DNA of 64,000 nt. It comes from Streptomyces qaidamensis (GTDB lineage Bacteria; Actinomycetota; Actinomycetes; Streptomycetales; Streptomycetaceae). The stretch covers positions 3,906,001-3,970,000 of the forward strand of contig NZ_CP015098.1 of assembly GCF_001611795.1 (NCBI RefSeq), in the 5' to 3' direction. Positions 42,590-51,586 of the stretch are shown here, piece after piece (the stretch's first letter is position 1; every line of letters starts with the position of its first letter). The notes below the pieces were generated by a model, which was not told where the DNA came from, made no database searches, and saw nothing but the letters and a program-made list of their open reading frames with translations. The translations under genes and the position numbers were made by a program.

Positions 42590-43429
42590 TCAGCGCAGCC
42601 GGTCCACGTACCGGTCCGTGCCCGGCACCGTCGGGATGAACGGGGCCACCAGTTCCACCCTGCCCAGACCCGATTCCGTCACCGCCGCGTCGAGGCCGGT
42701 GAAGCACGGGTTCCAGCACTCCCCCGGGTCGGTCTGGAGGAACCACAGGAGCGTCAGGCGGGTGTCGACGCCCTCGACCTGTTTCACGTAGGTCATGCGG
42801 TCGCCCGGGAGGGGCGTCGGGCTGAACACCGTCACCAGGGCGGCCGGGGAGCCCGCCAGGCGCTTGGGGAGGTGGCGCGTGCGCAGCCACTCCAGGAGCG
42901 GGGCGCGCTGCTCGGGGGTGTCCGCCTCGACGACCTGGAGGACCAGGCCCGCGTAGGGGTGGTCGAGGGCGTGGACGTCCCGGGGGCCGGCCGCCCCGTC
43001 GCGGTACACCGTCGTCTCGTGGTTCTGGAACGCCGTGAGGACGTGCGTGCGGTCGTGGTAGACGCGGGCGTCCCGGTTGAGGCGCTTGTTGACGGCGACG
43101 GTCCAGCGCATGTGGTCGTCGTAGCGGCCGTGGGTGATCCAGTACGTGGAGAGGTAGCAGCCGGCGGTGACGGGCTGGGCGATCGCCGACTTCTCGGGGT
43201 AGCGCAGGAGCTGGAGGTCGCGGGTGGCCACCCAGCGGCGGCCCGCCTGCATCCAGGGCATGGCCATCGCGCCGGCGTAGTAGTGGTCGTCCTCGTACCA
43301 GCGGTTGTACGCGTACTCGTGGCCGGGATGCGGTTCGACCATGGTGATGAGGGCGTGCCCGGGGTGGGTGCCGTAGGGGCCGACGGCGGCCAGTTCGGCG
43401 TACAGCTCGCTGCGGGTGTCCTCGCTCAT
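42590..43429 (-). CDS. EthD-like dimeric alpha-beta barrel protein
   Basis: A 279-aa cytoplasmic protein starting MSEDTRSELYAELAAVG. It contains HPGHEYAYNRWYEDDHYYAG (about 27-46), reminiscent of EthD/NIPSNAP-like barrels, and a second such half (about 165-270). Start at 43429 is supported by GGGGAAGGG. It is divergent from an SDR gene across an 85-base gap with a TetR-type palindrome, so both probably belong to one catabolic or modification unit, possibly steroid or ketone related. Confidence 0.65.
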   Translation of the reverse strand: MSEDTRSELYAELAAVGPYGTHPGHALITMVEPHPGHEYAYNRWYEDDHYYAGAMAMPWMQAGRRWVATRDLQLLRYPEKSAIAQPVTAGCYLSTYWITHGRYDDHMRWTVAVNKRLNRDARVYHDRTHVLTAFQNHETTVYRDGAAGPRDVHALDHPYAGLVLQVVEADTPEQRAPLLEWLRTRHLPKRLAGSPAALVTVFSPTPLPGDRMTYVKQVEGVDTRLTLLWFLQTDPGECWNPCFTGLDAAVTESGLGRVELVAPFIPTVPGTDRYVDRLR

Positions 43430-43461
43430 GCCCTTCCCCTTCGTCGGAGGCCGGTTCATAC

Positions 43462-43478
43462 TCTGACGCTCCGTCAGA
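43462..43478. promoter_or_regulatory. TetR-type operator between divergent genes
   Basis: TCTGACG-CTC-CGTCAGA is a perfect 7-3-7 palindrome centred in the divergent gap. Sequences of the type TGACG(n)CGTCA are typical TetR-family sites. No TetR gene is close by. Confidence 0.6.
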
Positions 43479-43514
43479 TAGAACGCCAGGGTCCGGGTCC
43501 GGGGAGGTCCTGCC

Positions 43515-44300
43515 ATGTCACTGCTCGCGGGGAAGACGGTCGTCGTGTCGGGGGTCGGGGCCGGGCTCGGGCGGCAGGTCGCGGGGGCCGTCGTACGGGA
43601 CGGCGGGCGTGCCGTGCTGGGGGCCCGTACGGAGGCGAGCCTGGCGAAGACGGCCGCCGACATCGACCCCGCCGGGGCGTGCACCGCGTACCGGGCCACG
43701 GACATCTCCGACGAGGCGCGGTGCGAGGCACTGGCGGAGCTGGCGCGGGAGCGGTTCGGCGGGATCGACGCGGTCGTGCACGTGGCCGCGCTGGACAGCT
43801 ACTTCGGCGGGCTGGAGGACGCCGACTTCGAGTCCTGGCGGTCGGTGCTGGAGGTGAACCTGCTGGGCACTCTGCGGATGACGCGGGCCTGTCTGCCGTC
43901 GCTCAAACAGGGCGGCGGTTCCGTGGTGTTCGTCGGGACGCAGTCGGCGGTGGCGGCTCCGTCGCAGGTGCGGCAGGCGGCGTACGCGGCGTCGAAGGGG
44001 GCGCTGACGAGTGCGATGTACTCGCTCGCGCGCGAGCTCGGGCCCCATCGGATCCGGGTCAACACCGTGCTGCCCGGCTGGATGTGGGGGCCGCCGGTGC
44101 AGGCGTACGTGCGGTTCGCGGCCCGGTCGGAGGGTGTGTCGGAGGCGGCGGTGCTGGGCAGGCTGACGGACCGGACGGCGCTGCCGGAGCTGGCGACGGA
44201 CGGGGACGTGGCGGACGCGGCGGTGTTCCTCGCGTCCGACCGGGCGCGGGCGATCACGGGGCAGTCGCTGTTGGTGAACGCGGGCGAACTGATGCGCTGA
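43515..44300 (+). CDS. Short-chain dehydrogenase/reductase
   Basis: A 261-aa classical SDR with the NAD(P) loop VVSGVGAGLGRQVAGAV (residues 10-26), the NAA-equivalent VHVAALDSYFG, catalytic Ser region VFVGTQSAVAAPS and catalytic YAASK. It ends with the usual GQSLLVNAGELMR. It oxidises or reduces an unknown alcohol or ketone. Divergent from the EthD-like gene. Confidence 0.92.
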   Translation: MSLLAGKTVVVSGVGAGLGRQVAGAVVRDGGRAVLGARTEASLAKTAADIDPAGACTAYRATDISDEARCEALAELARERFGGIDAVVHVAALDSYFGGLEDADFESWRSVLEVNLLGTLRMTRACLPSLKQGGGSVVFVGTQSAVAAPSQVRQAAYAASKGALTSAMYSLARELGPHRIRVNTVLPGWMWGPPVQAYVRFAARSEGVSEAAVLGRLTDRTALPELATDGDVADAAVFLASDRARAITGQSLLVNAGELMR

Positions 44301-44485
44301 GGCGCATCCGGGGGCGGTTTTCGGCCACCCCTCCGACCACACCATCCCGTTCATGTACGTAAACTGAGGTCACCTCACCGAACTATTTTACGGTGTCTTG
44401 ACCTTCCCCTTGCTTGCCGTGCGCACGTCACCGAACCCAGAGTTCACATGCCTGACCCTGGCGGCAGCACCGTGGAAGGGGATTC

Positions 44486-46057
44486 ATGAACGGTCTCGAC
44501 TGGGCCGTGCTCATCGGCTACTTCGCCGTGATGGTCGCGATCGGCGTCTGGTCGCACAAACGCGTCGACAACGTCAGCGACTTCTTCACCGCCGGCGGCA
44601 AGATGCCGTGGTGGCTCTCCGGCATCTCGCACCACATGTCGGGCTACAGCGCGGTGATGTTCACCGGGTACGCGGGCATCGCCTACACCTACGGCGTCAC
44701 GTCCTTCGTCACCTGGTCCTTCCCCATCGCCCTGGGCATCGCCATCGGGTCGAAGCTGTTCGCCCCGCGCATCAACCGGCTGCGTTCCCGGCTCCATGTG
44801 GCCTCCCCGCTGGAGTACCTGAAGAACCGCTACGACCTCAAGACGCAGCAGGCGCTGGCCTGGTCGGGGATGCTGCTGAAGATCGTGGACGTGGGCGCGA
44901 AGTGGGCGGCGATCGCCACGCTGCTGTCCGTCTTCACGGGGATCAGCCTCAACCAGGGCATCCTCATCACCGGCAGCATCACGGCCATCTACTGCACGAT
45001 CGGCGGCCTCTGGGCGGACGCGCTGACCGAACTCGGGCAGTTCATCATCCAGTTGCTGGCCGGCATCGCGATGTTCGTGGCGGTCTTCGTACGCCTCGAC
45101 GACCACGGCGGCTTCTTCGGCGTCTGGAACTCGCCCGAGCTGCAGGGCCACGAGAAACCGCTGGTCGGGCCGTACGGCACGGTGTTCCTGCTCGCGTTCC
45201 TCTTCATCAAGCTCTTCGAGTACAACGGCGGCATGCTCAACCAGGCCCAGCGCTACATGGCCACGCCGAACGCCAAGGAGGCCGAGCGGTCGGCCCGCCT
45301 CTCGGCGATCCTCTGGCTGGTCTGGCCGCTGGTGCTGTTCTTCCCCATGTGGATGTCGCCGCTGCTGGTCGAGTCGCAGAAGCCGGACGGCTCGGACTCC
45401 TACGCCCTGATGACCGAACAGCTCCTGCCGCACGGCCTGCTGGGCCTGGTCATCGTCGGCTTCTTCTCGCACACGATGGCCATGTGCTCCTCCGACGCCA
45501 ACGCCATCGCGGCGGTGTTCACCCGGGACTGCGCGCCGGTGATCTGGGCGAGGGCCCGGTCCTGGAACCAGAGCCAGGGCCTGCGGGTCGCCCGCATCGC
45601 GACGGTCGTCTTCCTCGGTCTGTCCATGGCGGCGGCGACGCAGGTCAACTCCCCCGCCTTCAAGGACATCATCACGGTCGTCATCAAATGGGTGGCCGGT
45701 CTGATGGGCCCGATGGCGATCCCGATGATGCTCGGCCTGCTGCGCGCGTTCCGCCGCTCCGGCCCGACGGCGGCCCTCGTCAGCTGGTCGATGGGCCTGC
45801 TCGCGTTCTGGCTGGTGAACTACCCGATCAACTGGAACGTCGAGGGCGGCGTGCCGCTCCAGTACCAGGTGTCGATCCCGCTGGCCGTCTCACTGATCCT
45901 CTACGTCCTGGTCGGCTACATCCGGCCGGAGGACACCCCGGAACGGCTGGCGATCATCGAGCGCATCAACACGGACGGGGACGGCACGACGGCGGCCACG
46001 ATCCCGGTGCCGGCCGGCCCGGCGGACGAGGTGGTCCGGACGACCAGCAGGGAGTGA
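44486..46057 (+). CDS. Sodium:solute symporter (SSS family)
   Basis: A 523-aa protein with about thirteen membrane segments and the SSS start LDWAVLIGYFAVMVAIGVWS then DFFTAGGKMPWWLSGISHH, and GYSAVMFTGYAGIAYTYG. Members import sugars, amino acids or carboxylates with sodium; the substrate is not readable. A run CCTCACCGAACTATTTTACG about 100 bases upstream is the AT-richest promoter candidate in this area. The ATG has GGAAGGGG upstream. Confidence 0.92.
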   Translation: MNGLDWAVLIGYFAVMVAIGVWSHKRVDNVSDFFTAGGKMPWWLSGISHHMSGYSAVMFTGYAGIAYTYGVTSFVTWSFPIALGIAIGSKLFAPRINRLRSRLHVASPLEYLKNRYDLKTQQALAWSGMLLKIVDVGAKWAAIATLLSVFTGISLNQGILITGSITAIYCTIGGLWADALTELGQFIIQLLAGIAMFVAVFVRLDDHGGFFGVWNSPELQGHEKPLVGPYGTVFLLAFLFIKLFEYNGGMLNQAQRYMATPNAKEAERSARLSAILWLVWPLVLFFPMWMSPLLVESQKPDGSDSYALMTEQLLPHGLLGLVIVGFFSHTMAMCSSDANAIAAVFTRDCAPVIWARARSWNQSQGLRVARIATVVFLGLSMAAATQVNSPAFKDIITVVIKWVAGLMGPMAIPMMLGLLRAFRRSGPTAALVSWSMGLLAFWLVNYPINWNVEGGVPLQYQVSIPLAVSLILYVLVGYIRPEDTPERLAIIERINTDGDGTTAATIPVPAGPADEVVRTTSRE

Positions 46058-46101
46058 CCCGCCGATGACGCTGCCGCCGGCTCGGGCCGTGTGGGGGCGG
46101 G

Positions 46102-47217
46102 TCACGCTCTCGGATAGCGGGCGAGCCACCCCGGTGACGACCCGCCGGGCCCGTGCAGGGCGGGCCCCTGGGTCATCTCCATGGCGAAGTCGTCGGCGAG
46201 CTCCAGGACGGTGGGTCGGCCCTCCAGCTCGGCCAGCCAGGCCGGGGGGAGGGCTGTTTCCCCGTGCAGGGCGCCGAGCAGGCCGCCGGTCAGCGCGCCG
46301 GTGGCGGCGGACGGGCCGTCGTGGTTCACGGCGAGACACAGCCCGTGCCGGACGTCGGCGGCGACGAGCGCGCAGTACACGGAGGCGCCGACCAGGCTCT
46401 CCGCCGTACCGGTCCCGCACAGCTCGGCCACCCGCTCCGGGCCGGGCATGCCCTGCCGCACGGCACCCAGCGCATGCTGCAACGCGTCCGACACCGGCTG
46501 GTGCCCCGGCCGGGCGGCCAGCAGCCCGAAGGTCCGCTGCACGGCCGCGTCGAGGCTCTCGCCCAGCGCCAGCGCATGCACGATCACGGCGTACGCGCCC
46601 GCCGCCAGGGCCGCCGTGGGATGGCCGTGGGTCTGCGCCGCGCACTCGACGGCGAGCTGGGCGACCAGCTGCGGCTCCCAGCCCACCAGCAGCCCGAAGG
46701 GGGCCGACCGGGCGGCGGCCTCGGGCCCGGCCTCACCGGGGTTCTTTGGCGCCTCCGGCGTCCCCATGGTCTCGTCGCCGAGCCCCAGCAGCAGCGCGCG
46801 GCTCGGGTCCCGCCGCGCGTACAGCCACTCCTCCCGCGCCAGCCACCCGTCCTCCTTGCGGCGTTCGTCGGGGCCCCAGTCACGCTGGGTGGCGGCCCAG
46901 CGCAGATACGCCCGGTGCAGATCGGTCGGCGGATGCCAGGCACCCGTGTCCCGTCTGACCTGGGCCCGGATCAGCCCGTCGACGGAGAACAGGGTGAGCT
47001 GGGTGAGGTGCGTGACGGCGCCGCGTCTGCCGAAGGCGGGGGCCAGGTCCACCAGGCCCTCCGCCCCGTGCGCCTCCCGTATCCCGTCGATGGTCAGCCG
47101 GTCGACCGGTGTCCCCAGCGCGTCCCCCACGGCGACGCCGAGCAGGGTCCCGCGCACCCGGCTGCGGAAGTCCTGCTGCTCTGTACGGCCCCAGACGGCG
47201 CCGGCAGTCGCACCCAC
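46102..47217 (-). CDS. ADP-ribosylglycohydrolase family protein
   Basis: A 371-aa protein with the ARH start FRSRVRGTLLGVAVGDALGT and the later acidic metal-site region LAVNHDGPSAATGALTGGLL. These magnesium enzymes remove ADP-ribose from proteins or nucleotides; the Streptomyces members are largely uncharacterised. The GTG at 47217 has GGGAGG upstream and is preferred to a GTG eight codons earlier. Convergent with the symporter gene. Confidence 0.88.
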   Translation of the reverse strand: MGATAGAVWGRTEQQDFRSRVRGTLLGVAVGDALGTPVDRLTIDGIREAHGAEGLVDLAPAFGRRGAVTHLTQLTLFSVDGLIRAQVRRDTGAWHPPTDLHRAYLRWAATQRDWGPDERRKEDGWLAREEWLYARRDPSRALLLGLGDETMGTPEAPKNPGEAGPEAAARSAPFGLLVGWEPQLVAQLAVECAAQTHGHPTAALAAGAYAVIVHALALGESLDAAVQRTFGLLAARPGHQPVSDALQHALGAVRQGMPGPERVAELCGTGTAESLVGASVYCALVAADVRHGLCLAVNHDGPSAATGALTGGLLGALHGETALPPAWLAELEGRPTVLELADDFAMEMTQGPALHGPGGSSPGWLARYPRA

Positions 47218-47335
47218 CTTGACCTCCCAGGGACCGTCCACACGTACGACAGCTCAGCACTGTAATCGAACGGGAACGGCGGGTTCAGGGGGCGGAACGG
47301 TGCGGGGTGTGGCCAGGAGATCCCGGTCGGTGGCC

Positions 47336-47929
47336 TCAGGTCCGCGGCCAGGTGATCCCCGCGGCTCGCAGCATCTCGCCGTACTTCCGGTGGCGGCGCC
47401 GGGCGATGAGCAGACCGAGCGCCCACAGACCGGCGAAGAACAGCCAGACGGCGGCACAGACCAGAAGCGCCGGCCCGGAGAAGCCGGTCTGCGAGAGCGG
47501 GATCAGCAGCACCAGGGGGATGAGCAGGAGGGCGATCAGTCCCCGCCGCCGGTGGGTGCAGCTGTAGTCGACCATGATCCGGGCGTGCAGCAGATCGACG
47601 TCGCGCCGCGCCTCGGGCAGCGGACGCAGGCGATGCCCGCCGGGACGCATGCCGGGCAGCGGTCCGCCGTCCAGGGCGTCCGGATACCGGGCGGCGGTGC
47701 GGGCCGCCCGTTCCGCGGCGTCCGGCATGCGCCGGAAGGCGAAGTACGGGTTCGGACTGCCCTGGGGCGACAGGGGCGACAGCCCGTCGTAGCGGTAGCC
47801 GTACTGCTCGACGACGTAGGCGAAGGCGGCGAACTTGCGCCACGAGCGCTGCAGATGGCGGGCGTCATGCCGCTCGGCACCCCGCGCACCGTCCTGCAGC
47901 AGTGCCTTGAGCTGGGTCTGCACCAACAT
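47336..47929 (-). CDS. Hypothetical protein with two C-terminal membrane segments
   Basis: A 197-aa protein. The first about 110 residues are soluble and Arg/Ala-rich (starting MLVQTQLKALLQDGARGAER); two adjacent membrane segments follow (GLIALLLIPLVLLIPLSQ and LLVCAAVWLFFAGLWALGLL). The ATG at 47929 follows AGGAGG. No family recognised. It lies 118 bases upstream of the ADP-ribosylglycohydrolase gene. Confidence 0.75.
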   Translation of the reverse strand: MLVQTQLKALLQDGARGAERHDARHLQRSWRKFAAFAYVVEQYGYRYDGLSPLSPQGSPNPYFAFRRMPDAAERAARTAARYPDALDGGPLPGMRPGGHRLRPLPEARRDVDLLHARIMVDYSCTHRRRGLIALLLIPLVLLIPLSQTGFSGPALLVCAAVWLFFAGLWALGLLIARRRHRKYGEMLRAAGITWPRT

Positions 47930-48044
47930 CTCGCCTCCTGCGTCGAGGGCGGGGCCGTTCCGGCCCGAGGCGACCTCGTGGACATGTAAGGGTGTGATGA
48001 CGGCGATGGCGCCCCGGGCTCTTCGACGCCGAGGTCCGCCCGGA

Positions 48045-48311
48045 TCACGACAGGCCGCGATCCCGCCCCTCCCCCGCCGCTCCCGGGTCGCGACCGCCGA
48101 GTTCTGCCCACAGCGTTTTCGCACCGGCCGGTGCCCGCGTCAGGCCCCAGTAGTCCGCGTACGCGTCGACGATGCGCAGGCCCCTGCCTCCCTCGGCGTC
48201 GTCCGCCACCGGCTCCGGGAGCCGTGGGATCCGGTCGCCCCGGGCGCCGGTGACCCCGGTACGGAGCGTGACGGTCCGGGCGCAGGGCGGGGCCGTACGG
48301 GTCGTACGCAA
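48045..48311 (-). pseudogene. Truncated HATPase (RsbW-like) fragment
   Basis: The C-terminal half of a Streptomyces anti-sigma-like ATP-binding protein. It contains the G-box region DDAEGGRGLRIVDAYADYWG and ends AKTLWAELGG, but the N-terminal half with the N-box and the start are missing: the sequence changes character just before the ribosome site of the divergent XRE fragment. Confidence 0.75.
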
Positions 48312-48323
48312 GGAGGGGAAGGC

Positions 48324-48455
48324 GTGGAGGACGAGGAAGCGGCGGCCGTGCTCAGGACGGTCGGCCGGCAGATCAAGATGCGGCGCGAGACAGCTGGGCT
48401 GAAGCAGGCGGAGTTCGGGTCGGCGACAGCGGAAACGACGGACCCGATTGCGTAG
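48324..48455 (+). pseudogene. XRE regulator fragment (N-terminus only)
   Basis: GTG at 48324 with AGGAGGGGAAGG upstream starts VEDEEAAAVLRTVGRQIKMR followed by ETAGLKQAEFG, the first helices of an XRE protein. After about 32 residues the reading frame enters DNA belonging to a DUF397 gene and stops at 48455. Confidence 0.75.
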
Positions 48456-48580
48456 AGGTCGCCATATCCACGGCTCAGCCCGCCATCCTCCTCCGCGACT
48501 CCAAGAACAGGAACGACGCCCGGTTGGCGTTCACTTGCGACGCCTGGTCCGAGTTCGTGGAGTTCGCGGCGGGGCGTTGA
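48419..48580 (+). pseudogene. DUF397 fragment fused to XRE remnant
   Basis: In the next frame the DNA reads VGDSGNDGPDCVEVAISTAQ then PAILLRDSKN and ends FTCDAWSEFVEFAAGR, the last three quarters of a DUF397 protein. Its start is gone. The overlap with the XRE fragment marks the deletion junction at about 48416-48422. Confidence 0.78.
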
Positions 48581-48583
48581 CCC

Positions 48584-48718
48584 TCAGTTCTGAACAAGGG
48601 GCGTTTCAGGGGTATCGGTCGGCTCGTCGGTCTCCTCGCGCTCCTTCTTCAGGGCGAGTTCCCGCGCGAGCTTCTCCGAATACAGCCTCATTTCCGCTTC
48701 TTTGCGCTCGTCGAACAC
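48584..48718 (-). CDS. 44-aa acidic helical protein
   Basis: A short gene with GTG at 48718 and a near-perfect AAAGGAGGAG ribosome site. The protein is highly charged and helical: VFDERKEAEMRLYSEKLARE, then LALKKEREETDEPTDTPETP and LVQN. No signal or membrane segment. The strong ribosome site is the main evidence. The function is unknown. It is convergent with the DUF397 remnant. Confidence 0.6.
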   Translation of the reverse strand: MFDERKEAEMRLYSEKLARELALKKEREETDEPTDTPETPLVQN

Positions 48719-49003
48719 GGACTCCTCCTTTGTACACAGGGATGTTGGCGGGTGGGTACTACCAGGGGGAAATGGAGGGACCGGTCAGGCGAACAAGACG
48801 CGCTGGAACCGGGAACCGCTGTGGCCCGGGAGCGCATGTGCCGACTGGTGACGGGATTCATCAGGGATCGTCCGCCGCACCATCGCACACCTCCCAGAAG
48901 ACAACTCGACCGAACCACAGACCTCTTGCTTCGGATATTACCCGGCGGGTCGGCATTGCGAAACGGCCCGATTACGTTCGCACACAGGTAATTCGCCTGC
49001 CGT

Positions 49004-51505
49004 TCACCCGGCGAGAAGCGGAGCCAGTACCGCGCGGTCGGTATCAGGAAGCCGTCCCAGCATCTCGGAATTCAGTTCCCTGACACGCTCCACATCCGCA
49101 CGGGCCTCTTCCCATCGCCCCGTCACGGCGTGCAGCACAGCCCGGCGGCACAGTGCCCAGACGTATCCCGGACGCATTCCCACCGCCCGGCTCAGGTCCG
49201 CCAGGGCCTCCGCGTGGCGGCCCAGTCGAGCCAGGGACTCCCCCCGGCTCGCGTACGCGGACACGTATGCGGGGTCCAGAGCGATCGCGATGTCCAGGTC
49301 GGCCACCGCCTCCTCGTCCCGGCCCGCGGTCCGGAGAGCGTCGCCCCGTTCGCAGCGGCTCCAGGGCCAGTCCGGGTTCAGTGAAACCGCGTGGTCGAGG
49401 TCGGCCAACTGGCGATCGGGCTGGCCCAGTACCCGCCACACCCGGGCCCTGCGGGTGAGCGCCCACGGATAGTCCGGTTCGAGTTCCAGGGCCTGGGTCA
49501 GGTCGGCCAGCGCCGCCTCGGGATCGCCTCTGTTGAAACGGATCGCTCCGCGTGACGCCCACGCGATGTGCGTCCCGGGGTCGAGCCGGATCGCTTCGTC
49601 GAGGTCCCGCAGAGCCTCGTCGTAGCGGTCCTCGATGCGCAGGTAGTCGCCGCGGATCGCGCGGCCCCGCGCGTCCTCGGGGTGCAGTGACAACGCCTCG
49701 TCGAGGTCCGTCAACGCACCCTCGTAGTCCCCCAGTTCGCCCTTGGTCATGGCGCGGCTGCGATACGCGTGGGCGAGACCGGGGTCCAGCGCCAGCGCCC
49801 TGTCGTACTCGGCGAGCGCCTCCTCGTGCGCGCCGCCGTGCCGCAGGGCGCTGCCTCGGGCCGTATGCGCCAGGGCACGGGTCCTGGGGTCGAAGCCCGC
49901 ACGTCGCAGGAGCAGTGCCAGGGCCGTCGTGACGCCGCCGTCGGCGAGGGCCGCGGTGAGGTCGCTGCCCCAGTCGGCCGCCCCCTCGGCCTCCGCGTCG
50001 CGGCCGGCGTCCGTCAGGGCCTGTGCCCACTGCCGGGCCGTCACCTCGTCGACGGCGCATGCCCGTACGCAGTCCCGCAGTGCGGCCGGGACCGCCTCCC
50101 TGTCGCCCGTGCAGAGCAGGTGGTACGTCTCGGCCAGGCGCAGGTCCCGCCAGGTCCCGTCCGCCCAGGGATCGGCAGCGGCCTGTTCGGCCTCCTCCCG
50201 CCAGCCCCCGAACACCTGCGCCAGTCCCCGGTGCCGCGCCGCCCATCCGCGCGGGGAGCGGCGCCGCTCCGCCCGCAGCATCGGCGCCCGTACGACATCG
50301 TGGTAGCGCCACCGTTCGCCGTCCCGGTCGGCTACGAACGGCAGCGACCGCAGCCAGTCGTAGACCGTGTCAGCGTCCTCGTCCGGGCAGTTGGCCACCG
50401 CCCGGAACACGTCCCCGTCCAGCCACCTCGGGAGGGCACAGGAGAGCGCGGCGGCTCGGCGCACCGGGTCGCGCTCCCACTTCAGGAATCGCTCCACCGC
50501 CGTCGCGCTCGGGTCGCCCACGTCGCCGGGGTCGGTGGGGCGGGACTCGGCGAGGGTGGAGACCAAGACGGGGAGGCCACCGCTCAGGCGCAGGACCTCG
50601 GACACGACCGGTTCGGCGGTCACGCCCTTGGCGGCCAGCAAGCCGCGTGCCTCCGGCTCCGTGAAGGGGGCCAGGGGCATGACGGCCACGAAGTCCGCCA
50701 AGCCGCCCCAGCGGGACCGCTCCAGAGATGTCTGGCCCGCCGTGACCACCACCGTCGTGGCGGGCATGGCGCCGTGGCGGTCGGTCGTCATCGTCTCGTG
50801 CAGCCAGGCGTCCAGGTACGCGCCCGTCCGCTCGTACGTGTCCAGGAAAAGGGCGATCCACGGGGCCGGGGCTTCCATCAGCTCGCGCAGGAGCACCGGT
50901 GTGAGCACCCGTTCGGGGGCGAGGACCAGTTGCAGGTCCTCGTGGCTGCGGAAGCGAGCGGCCAGTCCGGCGCGCAGTCGGTCCGCCGAGCGCGCGAGTT
51001 GGTCCTCGTCCAGCATCCCCGCCAGCGGGCCGACCACCGGCACCATCCCGGCGGCCACCATCCCGGCCCGTGCCGCCACCCGCCCGCCGGCCGACGGTCC
51101 GGTGGCCTCCGACTCCGTGTCCAGCGCCGTCAGCGCAGCCAGCTCCGCCTCCTGCCGGCGTTCGCGGTGGGCGGCGAGCAGCCGGTCGAGCTCCTTCAAC
51201 CGCGCTCCCTGGGAGGCGAACTGACGACTGATCTCCGCCATCGTTTCCGGCACGCTGCCCGTGCTGTCGTCGACGTACGCCGTCAACGCGCCCTGTTCAC
51301 GGGCGATCTGCTCGAACTCCCGCAGCAGGAACGTCTTTCCGACGCCGGCGTTGCCCTGCACGTGGAAGCGGAAGCGGTGGCGTTCGTCGTGCGGGGCGGT
51401 GTCGAAGTTCAGCCGGAACAGGGCCCGTTCGGCGCCCCGGCCGACGAATCCGGCCCGGGTGCGCTGCCGGATCAGCTCCTGCATCGACGGTCGCGCCTGG
51501 GCCAT
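49004..51505 (-). CDS. STAND-type NTPase with TPR domain
   Basis: An 833-aa protein with an AAA/STAND-like ATPase (P-loop GNAGVGKT at 51-58; Walker B-like PWIALFLDTYE near 195; a winged-helix region about 380-460) and a C-terminal array of seven or more TPR units (about 560-830, for example AEYDRALALDPGLAHAYRSR and DEALRDLDEAIRLDPGTHIA). Such proteins act as signal-dependent scaffolds or regulators; some relatives are defence sensors, but no effector domain is seen here. The ATG at 51505 follows GAGGGGACG; the frame upstream is not coding. Confidence 0.85.
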   Translation of the reverse strand: MAQARPSMQELIRQRTRAGFVGRGAERALFRLNFDTAPHDERHRFRFHVQGNAGVGKTFLLREFEQIAREQGALTAYVDDSTGSVPETMAEISRQFASQGARLKELDRLLAAHRERRQEAELAALTALDTESEATGPSAGGRVAARAGMVAAGMVPVVGPLAGMLDEDQLARSADRLRAGLAARFRSHEDLQLVLAPERVLTPVLLRELMEAPAPWIALFLDTYERTGAYLDAWLHETMTTDRHGAMPATTVVVTAGQTSLERSRWGGLADFVAVMPLAPFTEPEARGLLAAKGVTAEPVVSEVLRLSGGLPVLVSTLAESRPTDPGDVGDPSATAVERFLKWERDPVRRAAALSCALPRWLDGDVFRAVANCPDEDADTVYDWLRSLPFVADRDGERWRYHDVVRAPMLRAERRRSPRGWAARHRGLAQVFGGWREEAEQAAADPWADGTWRDLRLAETYHLLCTGDREAVPAALRDCVRACAVDEVTARQWAQALTDAGRDAEAEGAADWGSDLTAALADGGVTTALALLLRRAGFDPRTRALAHTARGSALRHGGAHEEALAEYDRALALDPGLAHAYRSRAMTKGELGDYEGALTDLDEALSLHPEDARGRAIRGDYLRIEDRYDEALRDLDEAIRLDPGTHIAWASRGAIRFNRGDPEAALADLTQALELEPDYPWALTRRARVWRVLGQPDRQLADLDHAVSLNPDWPWSRCERGDALRTAGRDEEAVADLDIAIALDPAYVSAYASRGESLARLGRHAEALADLSRAVGMRPGYVWALCRRAVLHAVTGRWEEARADVERVRELNSEMLGRLPDTDRAVLAPLLAG

Positions 51506-51586
51506 CCGTACGTCCCCTCGTCTCACGCGGTCGGCTTCGGGCTCATTCTGTCGCGTCCGCCCCGGCCGCTGGGGAGAATGATCGGC

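Noticed and set aside
48448..49083. A 211-aa plus-strand ORF over the decayed locus and the end of the NTPase gene
   Set aside because: No domain, no ribosome site, and it crosses the DUF397 remnant and the opposite-strand NTPase gene.
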